A DNA stretch of 6,249 nucleotides from positions 1 to 6,249 of the forward strand of contig SPDA01000122.1 in the NCBI GenBank assembly GCA_004525155.1, in the 5' to 3' direction. Positions 1-5,532 of the stretch are shown in pieces; positions within the stretch are counted from its first letter, which is position 1, and every line of letters begins with the position of its first letter. This DNA comes from Spirochaetales bacterium. GTDB taxonomy: Bacteria; Spirochaetota; Spirochaetia; SPDA01. Both the position numbers and the translations under genes were made by a program. Below the pieces are notes generated by a model. It was not told the origin of the DNA, did not search any database, and worked only from the letters and a program-made list of their open reading frames with translations.

Positions 1-798
1 CCTGGCAGGGTGATTGCTTCCCGCAGCCGCCGGCTGTTCCGACTTTATCCGGTTCCACACGGACCGCGCCGCTGCAAGGGAATGATTGCCGTCGCCGACG
101 GCCAGAAGAAGGGGCCGCTCCTCTCCGGGGACGATGAGACTTCCGAAAGCGGCGGCGATAGATTCAAATGCCGGCTTTTCATGAATCCGGTACCCTCTCA
201 GGCGGCCGCTGTTTTGCATTAATTCGAAATCGTAGAGAAGGGGAAGGGTCTCCTTTTGACCGATGAGAGGCCCTAGCACCCTGTTTTCCGGATCAGCCAT
301 CAGGACCAGGATATGGGGCAGTTCCAGCGGAGCATGGAAACGTATTTTCTCCCGGGGAGGGATGCGGGATAGAATGGTGCCTTCCGTGGGCCGGATAAGA
401 CTTTCGGACTTTTCCGCGTAATCGTAATACTCGAGGTCGACGGCGAGGATTAACCCGTGCCTCACCCGTCCATAGGCGGTTTTTCTTTCAACGAGCACGA
501 AGGTGTGTTCATACTCGGTCAGGATGCCGGAATCGAGATAGCTGCGCATGGTATCATGGATGCCGGTTATCGATTCCGGAAGGCGGGAAGAGCCGAGGAA
601 GGCTTCCGGAAGAATGAGATGGACCGTCGACGGCGCATCGCCTGTGAATTGCCTGACCTGCTCCCAATACTCGGTTTCCGACGTATACTGGTCGCAGGCT
701 ATTACCGCCCACCGGGACATATCCGTACCTGCCCTGGGAAGCATGATATCAGGTATTTTTATTCCAAGTTTTGAAAAACCCTGTTCCGGTGCTGCCAC
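1..798 (-). CDS. DUF1015 family protein, C-terminal part cut off by window edge
   Basis: The reading frame is open from 798 to base 1 (266 codons) and continues past the left edge; family members are roughly 400 residues, so about the N-terminal two thirds is present. Family hallmarks seen are the N-terminal KLGIKIPDIMLPR (about 10-22), WAVIACDQYTSETEYWE (30-46), APSTVHLILPEA (55-66) and the strongly conserved GDGNHSLAAAR (about 235-245), with HPAR as the last four residues. The start is taken as GTG at 798: an in-frame TGA lies at 834-832, no ATG or TTG lies between, and the first internal ATG (744) would remove the conserved KLGIKIPDI segment. A purine-rich GAAGAAAGAA stretch precedes it as a weak ribosome site. 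The biochemical function is unknown. From memory, homologues in anaerobes often sit near serine biosynthesis genes (serA, serC); that neighbourhood is not visible here. The family call is firm and the function open. Confidence 0.9.
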   Translation of the reverse strand, partial: MAAPEQGFSKLGIKIPDIMLPRAGTDMSRWAVIACDQYTSETEYWEQVRQFTGDAPSTVHLILPEAFLGSSRLPESITGIHDTMRSYLDSGILTEYEHTFVLVERKTAYGRVRHGLILAVDLEYYDYAEKSESLIRPTEGTILSRIPPREKIRFHAPLELPHILVLMADPENRVLGPLIGQKETLPLLYDFELMQNSGRLRGYRIHEKPAFESIAAAFGSLIVPGEERPLLLAVGDGNHSLAAARSVWNRIKSEQPAAAGSNHPAR

Positions 799-819
799 TT
801 CTTTCTTCGCTTGAAGACT

Positions 820-848
820 ACCATACCTTGATCAAAATAAAAATTCAA
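820..848 (-). promoter_or_regulatory. Candidate sigma-70 type promoter for the DUF1015 gene
   Basis: On the minus strand TTGAAT (848-843) and TATGGT (825-820) are separated by 17 bases. Each hexamer matches four of six consensus positions. Transcription would start about 813-814, giving a leader of roughly 15 bases before the GTG at 798. The spacer holds the 8-bp palindrome TTGATCAA (828-835), and CTTGAA/TTCAAG copies flank it at 810-815 and 844-849, which could be an operator. Inferred from sequence only. Confidence 0.4.
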
Positions 849-887
849 GTTTTCGTAAAGCCGCTTGTTCGGGCATTCTTATTCTTG

Positions 888-913
888 TCATGAACCTTGT
901 ACACTGGTTATGA
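888..913 (+). promoter_or_regulatory. Small hairpin covering candidate start codons of the GH20-like gene
   Basis: TCAT-g-AACC (888-896) can pair with GGTTATGA (906-913), giving 4+4 base pairs with one bulged G and a 9-base loop that contains the palindrome TGTACA. The right arm includes the ATG at 910 and the start of the ATG at 913, so in RNA it would mask those starts. No clear Shine-Dalgarno sequence lies upstream. The structure is short and may be chance. Confidence 0.25.
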
Positions 914-2112
914 TGGACCCGATGTATAAAATCCCCGGTGCAGCCTCCGTCTGCCGATGTCTGGGAATGGATTTTCACCTGTTTCCGGTTAACAGCAATT
1001 TCTTAAGCACCTTTACCGGCATTGTATCCGGCGCAGGGTACACGCATGCCCTTGTTTACTGGGGCGGGTCTTTTCCCTGGAGAGTGGACAAAAGGCTGAG
1101 CATGGACAGCTGCTACAGGGAAGAGGCGGCGGCGGGATTTATCCGGCAATTGAAGAAATCCGGCGTCGCCGGCATGAACCTGCTGCCTGTGTTTAAAAAT
1201 CTGTCCGGTATCCTGTACTGCGGAGGATACCGGTATCTGAGAAATTCATCCTCCCCCCCGGACGGGATAAATCCTCTCGAAACAGGGGCGCGGAAACTTA
1301 TGGAAGATGTGCTGGAGGATGTCGTTTCCCTGCTCCCTGATACGCCCGTCGTTCTGGATATTCGGGGCCTCCGTGAATACGGAGACCGGGAGACCGTATG
1401 CAGGTCCTACCTTCTGCCCCTCCTGCGCGCCCCGGGAGTGGGCGGCGTGTATGCCGATCCTGAAAGTCTTGCCCTGGCCGCGAAAATATGGAAGCGGAAA
1501 CCGCCTGCCTATATTTTCATCGACGGCAGCGGGGCCTTTGACCAGACTGCCGGACCCGGGAGCCTTGTGTGCAGGGTGCGCCGGTTTACAGCGGAGGGAA
1601 AGGTTTTGTTCAGGGGGGCCGGCGCAGGCACCCTGGACGAATCATCTGACAGCTCCCCGTTCTGTGCCGTTTTTACATCCGACTTTCCCGAATTCCCCGA
1701 AGCGGAGGCGATGCCCGCCGTTTTTTTTCCGGACCGTCTGCGCGCGGCTGCAGGTGGGGGAGGGCCGCAGAATGGCACCCCGCCGGAGGAACTGATGAAT
1801 GCGAAAAAAATGTTGCTGGGTTTCCGCAGACTGGTTTTGTCGACCTGGGGCGAGGTGATACAGGTAAAGGAAATGATAGTTCACAGCCAGAAGTCGGCCC
1901 TAATCAAGGCGGAATACGGGTTGGCCGAAGAGGCGATTCTTGTCTCCGTCGGCAAACGGATAAAGGCGCTCGAAAAACGGGCGGAAATACTGGCGGAAAC
2001 AGCTACCCCTTTTCTGGAAGGCGCCGGCTTCCGGATTCTTCTCGAATCGAAAATCCAGTGCCTTGAGGAGGAATTCGTCCTGTTAAAGGCAAGATATTCA
2101 CAGCTGGGGTAA
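910..2112 (+). CDS. GH20-like TIM-barrel protein, probably catalytically inactive
   Basis: About 400 residues with no signal peptide or membrane segment evident. The N-terminal part follows the layout I know from family-20 glycosidase-like (beta-hexosaminidase) barrels: first strand MDFHLFPVN (20-28), GAGYTHALVYWGGSFPW (41-57) where relatives have GLN-LLLEYEDKFPY, then LLPVFKNLSGILYCGGYRYL (91-110) in place of the usual viPl-q-lGHleyvLk block, and NPLETGARKLMEDVLEDVV (121-139) before the strand VVLDIRGLREYGD (147-159). That strand is where active enzymes carry the Gly-Asp-Glu pair; here it is absent. Residues about 292-400 are helical with a charged, coiled-coil-like end (KRIKALEKRAEIL). The start is uncertain: ATG 910, 913 and 922 and TTG 865 are in frame and none has a good ribosome site; 967 would still keep the barrel. 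It converges on the M20 gene, 5 bases away. The family call is inference; the substrate is unknown and a binding or structural role is possible. Confidence 0.6.
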   Translation: MMDPMYKIPGAASVCRCLGMDFHLFPVNSNFLSTFTGIVSGAGYTHALVYWGGSFPWRVDKRLSMDSCYREEAAAGFIRQLKKSGVAGMNLLPVFKNLSGILYCGGYRYLRNSSSPPDGINPLETGARKLMEDVLEDVVSLLPDTPVVLDIRGLREYGDRETVCRSYLLPLLRAPGVGGVYADPESLALAAKIWKRKPPAYIFIDGSGAFDQTAGPGSLVCRVRRFTAEGKVLFRGAGAGTLDESSDSSPFCAVFTSDFPEFPEAEAMPAVFFPDRLRAAAGGGGPQNGTPPEELMNAKKMLLGFRRLVLSTWGEVIQVKEMIVHSQKSALIKAEYGLAEEAILVSVGKRIKALEKRAEILAETATPFLEGAGFRILLESKIQCLEEEFVLLKARYSQLG

Positions 2113-2117
2113 CAATA

Positions 2118-3341
2118 TCACGAAAAAAAGCGGAAACCCGTCAGTGCATATATGCGGAGTGCATCGTACAGTTCATCGATGTCCACGTACTCATCGGACT
2201 GATGCGGCTTGTGTCTTGGTCCGGGGCCGTTTACCAGACAGGGTATGTTTTTGCGGGCACGGAGGAAGGTCCCGTCCGTGGCGCCGGGCACCCCGTTGTA
2301 GACCGGCTTTTTTCCCGTGATATCCTGAAAGGCCCCGGCCGCGAGCCGGACAATCGGATCTTCCCTGTCCAGAGTCACCACGGGCCGGTCTTCGATGAAA
2401 TAAATGTCCAGAATGCAGGATGGATCATCCCGGTGCACCTGCGCCAGAATGTCCCTGAGCCTGCCTTTAAGGATTTCGTGATCCTGGGCGGGGATGGTCC
2501 GGATATCCACGTATCCGAAGGCCGTGCCCGGCATGACATTCAGCTGGGGCGGCTCCGGGGGAGGAGGCGACTGGATGACGGTGAAGGTTACCGAGGGAAA
2601 GCCCAGGTATTCGTGGCTTCCGCAGCGTTCTATTTCCTTACTTTCGAACTCGTGAAAGGCGAGAATAATCCTTGCCAGGGGAACGTTGGGATTGATGCCT
2701 GTGCGCGGCATGGCTCCGTGGGCCATTTTTCCCTTGACCGTGACGAGAGCCCTGAGGGCGCCTTTCATGCTCAGGCAGAGCTGGTTTTCCTCCGGTTCCG
2801 ATACGAGGCAGGCGTCGATTCCATCGGCCCAGCCGCGGGCGATGAAATGCTTGATACCGATCATCATGCCTTCCTCATCACATACAATGGCCAGGCGCAG
2901 TCTTCCTTTCAGCCTCTCCCTCAGAGCCAGGAGGGCCTTTGCCGTGAGCAGGTTCACTGCGAGCCCCGCTTTCATATCGCAGGAACCCCGGCCGTAAATT
3001 CTGTTTTCCGCGATTTCCGCGCCGAAGGGCTCGTGTGTCCAGGTTTCGCGTCTGCCCTCGGAAACGACATCAGTATGTCCTTCCAGGAGCAGGGCAGGCC
3101 CGGGCCGGTCCCAGTCCAGGGTAACGATGATATTCTCCCGGCCCGGCGCGGCTTCCTCGATGACTGGTTCCGTTCCCAGGTTGGCGCGGACCCACTCCGC
3201 GATGAAGGAAACGACCCTGCTTTCCGTATTTCCGGAATCCGGCCGGATAACGCTGTCTAGGCGCACCAGGTCACGGACGAGAGAGACAATCTCGTCTTTA
3301 TCCAAAGAACCGATAAGCTTTTCTTCGACCGCTTCAAGCAA
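2118..3341 (-). CDS. M20-family metallo-deacylase/peptidase (ArgE/DapE-like)
   Basis: A cytosolic zinc-dependent amidohydrolase of the ArgE/DapE/aminoacylase-1 group, 407 residues from the TTG start, usual for the family. Numbered from that TTG, the di-metal site is complete: EGHTD gives H89 and D91, GRGSCDMKAG gives bridging D122, CDEEG gives catalytic E156 and metal ligand E157, SEPE gives E182, and KPHQSDE gives H380. AHGAMPRTGINP (H208) is the dimerisation-domain histidine region. The substrate cannot be read from sequence: N-acetylornithine, N-succinyl-diaminopimelate, other N-acyl amino acids or dipeptides all fit. I chose TTG 3341 because AGAGAGGA lies 6 bases upstream (3355-3348) and it overlaps the end of the reductase gene by 8 bases (ATTGCTTGA), typical of coupling. 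ATG 3371 or 3362 would add 10 or 7 residues but lack a ribosome site. An unusual Pro-rich stretch, SPPPPEPP, precedes the conserved NVMPG. Confidence 0.9.
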   Translation of the reverse strand: MLEAVEEKLIGSLDKDEIVSLVRDLVRLDSVIRPDSGNTESRVVSFIAEWVRANLGTEPVIEEAAPGRENIIVTLDWDRPGPALLLEGHTDVVSEGRRETWTHEPFGAEIAENRIYGRGSCDMKAGLAVNLLTAKALLALRERLKGRLRLAIVCDEEGMMIGIKHFIARGWADGIDACLVSEPEENQLCLSMKGALRALVTVKGKMAHGAMPRTGINPNVPLARIILAFHEFESKEIERCGSHEYLGFPSVTFTVIQSPPPPEPPQLNVMPGTAFGYVDIRTIPAQDHEILKGRLRDILAQVHRDDPSCILDIYFIEDRPVVTLDREDPIVRLAAGAFQDITGKKPVYNGVPGATDGTFLRARKNIPCLVNGPGPRHKPHQSDEYVDIDELYDALRIYALTGFRFFS

Positions 3342-4275
3342 TGGTATTCCTCTCTGTTTCATGTTTTTCATCCAGGGCCCGGATAAGGGCGGTTACAGCG
3401 CTGTTGACAGGCACGGCAATACGCAGTTTTTCAGCCTCCGCCATTATGGCGCCGTTTATAAATTCGATTTCGGAAACGGTTTTGCGGTCGAAATCCTGCA
3501 GCATGGATGAGCGGTTCATGGCGGTTTTTTCCGCCGTTTCCATGACCTGCTTGAGGGGATCGCTGTAGGTCAGCCTGATGCCCCTGGCCTTTGTCACTTC
3601 CACAGCTTCCGCTACCAGGGCTTCCATGACCTTTCTGGTGCCGTCGAACCGAAGGAGCTGGCCGTTCAGCATGCCCGTCAGCGCGGTGAGGGCGTTGATG
3701 CCGACATTGATTACAAGCTTGCTCCAGATGAGGTTCTGGATGTCGTCCTCGATGCCGGTCTCAAATCCCGCTTCCGAAAGCGCTTCAACGAAATTCCGCA
3801 GGGGCTCGCGCTTTTTACTGGACATGCAGACGTAGGTGGGTCCCTTGCCTGCGTGACGTATGAGCCCGGGTCCGAGAAAGGTTGCCCCGTGGGAGGTTAC
3901 GCCCGCCGCGGTTCTTTCGGGTCCGTACAGACGTTTAAGTATATCTTCGTTGCCGTAACCGTTCTGCAGGGTGATAATTACGGAGCCGGCCGGCAGGATG
4001 TCCGCGAACCGGCCGGCTGCGGAGGCTGTGGCCGTGGATTTGACAAAAATGACGGCCGTATCGACGCGTGACAGACACGCAGGGTCAGAGGAGGCCTGAA
4101 GCCGGACAGTTGTTTCCTTACCGGTCGCCGCGTCTTCGATGCGCAGACCGAGATTGTTTACCGCATCAATGTGTGCCTGGTTGATGTCGTACAGCACCAC
4201 ATTGTGCCCGGCTGAAGAGAGTTTTCCGCCGAAGAGGGAACCCATTGCCCCGGCGCCTATAATACCGATATTCAT
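3334..4275 (-). CDS. panE: 2-dehydropantoate 2-reductase family protein (PanE/ApbA)
   Basis: The family reduces ketopantoate to pantoate with NADPH on the route to pantothenate and CoA, in the cytosol. From ATG 4275 the protein is 313 residues, close to the usual 300. It opens with the Rossmann loop MNIGIIGAGAMGSLFGGKL (GxGxxG at 7-12). VFVKS-type segment VIFVKS (75-80) and ITLQNGYGNED (101-111) are the NADPH-side motifs. The catalytic lysine is K186 in WSKLVINVGINALTALTG, and SSMLQD (256-261) with SEIEFINGAI (268-277, E269) forms the substrate-side motif. All key residues are present. An alternative start, ATG 4320, has AGGAG 8 bases upstream and would add 15 residues (MMRLSPLHLSDNMSC); I prefer 4275 because the family begins at the Rossmann strand and the best promoter would start transcription inside the 4320 ribosome site. 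It is first in an operon with the M20 gene. Paralogues in this family act on other 2-keto acids, so the pantoate role is likely but not certain. Confidence 0.87.
   Translation of the reverse strand: MNIGIIGAGAMGSLFGGKLSSAGHNVVLYDINQAHIDAVNNLGLRIEDAATGKETTVRLQASSDPACLSRVDTAVIFVKSTATASAAGRFADILPAGSVIITLQNGYGNEDILKRLYGPERTAAGVTSHGATFLGPGLIRHAGKGPTYVCMSSKKREPLRNFVEALSEAGFETGIEDDIQNLIWSKLVINVGINALTALTGMLNGQLLRFDGTRKVMEALVAEAVEVTKARGIRLTYSDPLKQVMETAEKTAMNRSSMLQDFDRKTVSEIEFINGAIMAEAEKLRIAVPVNSAVTALIRALDEKHETERNTIA
3348..3355 (-). promoter_or_regulatory. Ribosome binding site deciding a TTG start for the M20 gene
   Basis: AGAGAGGA on the minus strand, inside the last codons of the reductase gene, sits 6 bases before TTG at 3341-3339. 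Neither upstream ATG (3371, 3362) has a comparable purine run at proper spacing. It supports translational re-initiation at the reductase stop codon (TGA, 3336-3334). Confidence 0.6.
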
Positions 4276-4333
4276 GCAGCTCATATTATCAGAGAGATGC
4301 AAGGGACTCAATCTCATCATGGGAGAATCTCCT

Positions 4334-4362
4334 AGTTTACTTTTTTTGAAAAAACCTGTTAA
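4334..4362 (-). promoter_or_regulatory. Candidate promoter for the panE-like/M20 operon
   Basis: On the minus strand TTAACA (4362-4357) and TAAACT (4339-4334) are separated by exactly 17 bases, and the spacer has A and T tracts (GG-T6-C-A7-G). Both hexamers are close to the sigma-70 consensus. The start point would be near 4327, giving a leader of about 50 bases to ATG 4275. It overlaps the opposite-strand promoter at 4336-4365. Confidence 0.55.
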
Positions 4363-4365
4363 TCT
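4336..4365 (+). promoter_or_regulatory. Candidate promoter for the acyltransferase/lipoprotein operon
   Basis: TTTACT (4336-4341) and TAATCT (4360-4365) are separated by 18 bases (T6-G-A6-CCTGT). The start point near 4372 would leave a leader of only about 12 bases, still containing GGAG before the GTG at 4384. It occupies almost the same bases as the minus-strand promoter. The match is moderate. Confidence 0.45.
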
Positions 4366-4372
4366 ACCTTTT

Positions 4373-4376
4373 GGAG
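4373..4376 (+). promoter_or_regulatory. Ribosome binding site for the GTG-started acyltransferase
   Basis: TTTTGGAG ends at 4376, 7 bases before GTG at 4384. No ATG lies in frame near the N-terminus, so this site supports the GTG start. Confidence 0.65.
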
Positions 4377-4383
4377 ATGTATT

Positions 4384-5532
4384 GTGGACGACAAAGATTT
4401 TGATGACATCCGGCCTTACCGGGACAATGAAATTCGTTCGGTCCTGGACAGGATACGGCGGCATCCATGGACTATAAGAACTCTCCGCAGGTTTTTTTTC
4501 CCCCGCTGGTCTAAAAAACTGGCGCCTCTGCTTGACCTCTATGTCCGGTTATACCTTAAAATGCGCCTTATTTCGATCCATAATGTGGACGATTTCCACA
4601 GGCGTTTCATAAAAAAAACAATTCTTCATTGGACCAGGCAGAGGACCATGACTTCCTTTTCCTATTCCGGCGTGGAACATGTGAAAAGGGACCAGGCGGT
4701 TCTCTATATTACAAACCACCGCGATATTGTTCTCGATTCCGCCTTCCTCTGCTATACTCTCATGGATCTGGGCTTACGGACGCCGGAGATCGCCTTCGGC
4801 GACAACCTCATGCTGAATGATCTCGTTTCGGACCTGATAAGGATAAACAAGGCATTTATCGTGCGGAGGAATTTGAGCCCGAAGGAACAGCTCAAGGCAT
4901 CAATCCAGCTCTCGAAATACATGCAGTACACCCTGGAAAAAGGCGATTCCATCTGGCTGGCGCAGCGCGGGGGCAGGGCCAAGGACGGGGATGACAGGAC
5001 GGTGCCGTCGATTTTCAAGATGGTCTATCTCTCCCAGCGGCAGGGAGGGATGTCTTTTCCGGATTACATGAATTTCTGCAACATCACGCCTGTGGCCATA
5101 TCCTACGAATTTGATCCCTGTGATGTGATGAAGGCCAAGGAGATCCACTCGCTCAAGACTACGGGCGATTATCTGAAAAAGGAGAGGGAAGACGTTATCA
5201 GCATGCTTAAAGGGTTCAACCTGCCGAAGGGCGGGGTCCATTATTCCTTCTGTCCGCCGGTGCACGGCACTTTCGCGAACGATGACGAGATGGCGCTGGA
5301 AGTCGACAGGCGCATCATCGCCAATTTCAGGTTATGGCCTGCCAATTACTGTGCTTTCGATCTTTTAACGGGAACCGAAAAGTACGCGGATAAATATAAC
5401 GCTGCCGAGAAGGATGCGTTTCTTTCCCGTTACCATGACCAGACTCCGGAGGTCAAATCGATTATATTTCAAATCTACGCACGGCCTGTCATAAACAAGG
5501 AGGAATTACGTTTATCCGACGATATAAGATAA
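4384..5532 (+). CDS. PlsC-like 1-acyl-glycerol-3-phosphate / lysophospholipid acyltransferase
   Basis: Member of the glycerolipid acyltransferase superfamily that moves fatty acyl groups to lysophosphatidate or related lipids at the inner face of the membrane. The protein is 382 residues from GTG 4384. Motifs in order: motif I ITNHRDIVLDSAF (109-121; H112 and D118), block II FGDNLMLNDLVSDLIRINKA (138-157) with IVRR (159-162), block III IWLAQRGGRAKDGDDRT (190-206), and block IV ITPVAISYEFDPCD (234-247). It is longer than typical PlsC (about 240), with a basic amphipathic N-terminus of about 95 residues and a C-terminal extension, like a subgroup I recall from Bacteroidetes and spirochaetes. 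Two points are odd: H and D are separated by five residues rather than four, and block III has RGGR where EGTR or REGR is expected. There is no strong transmembrane helix, so membrane attachment is probably peripheral. It overlaps the lipoprotein gene, suggesting co-translation. The exact acyl acceptor is unknown. Confidence 0.87.
   Translation: MDDKDFDDIRPYRDNEIRSVLDRIRRHPWTIRTLRRFFFPRWSKKLAPLLDLYVRLYLKMRLISIHNVDDFHRRFIKKTILHWTRQRTMTSFSYSGVEHVKRDQAVLYITNHRDIVLDSAFLCYTLMDLGLRTPEIAFGDNLMLNDLVSDLIRINKAFIVRRNLSPKEQLKASIQLSKYMQYTLEKGDSIWLAQRGGRAKDGDDRTVPSIFKMVYLSQRQGGMSFPDYMNFCNITPVAISYEFDPCDVMKAKEIHSLKTTGDYLKKEREDVISMLKGFNLPKGGVHYSFCPPVHGTFANDDEMALEVDRRIIANFRLWPANYCAFDLLTGTEKYADKYNAAEKDAFLSRYHDQTPEVKSIIFQIYARPVINKEELRLSDDIR
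5497..5504 (+). promoter_or_regulatory. Strong ribosome binding site without a standard start codon after it
   Basis: AAGGAGGA, near-perfect to the 16S rRNA tail, lies in the last codons of the acyltransferase gene. In the lipoprotein frame the following codons are ATT ACG TTT ATC CGA CGA, with no ATG, GTG or TTG at usable distance. This marks translation start of the lipoprotein near 5508-5514. Confidence 0.65.

Noticed and set aside
457..814. Two overlapping plus-strand frames of 105 and 88 residues
   Set aside because: They lie antisense to the DUF1015 gene, whose minus-strand translation is clearly conserved; no family resemblance in the plus frames.
1253..1259. Homopolymer runs in the GH20-like gene (C7 here, T8 near 1719-1726) as frameshift or phase-variation sites
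   Set aside because: The frame is intact through both runs and the runs are short; no sign of a contingency locus.
2121..2150. Possible intrinsic terminator at the end of the M20 gene (CGGGTTTCCG then T7 on the minus strand)
   Set aside because: The stem is only three base pairs and it lies inside the final codons; too weak to call.
2144..2153. Perfect palindrome GCATATATGC
   Set aside because: It lies within conserved M20 coding sequence; a 10-base palindrome is expected by chance at this scale and nothing around it suggests an operator.
2202..3260. 352-residue open frame on the plus strand opposite the M20 gene
   Set aside because: It is the antisense shadow of a strongly conserved enzyme with a full metal site; its translation is low in recognisable motifs and rich in residues expected from mirrored GC-rich codons.
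4275..4464. N-terminal extension of the reductase up to 4464
   Set aside because: It would run through the intergenic promoters and into the start of the divergent acyltransferase gene; the family begins at the Rossmann motif at 4275.
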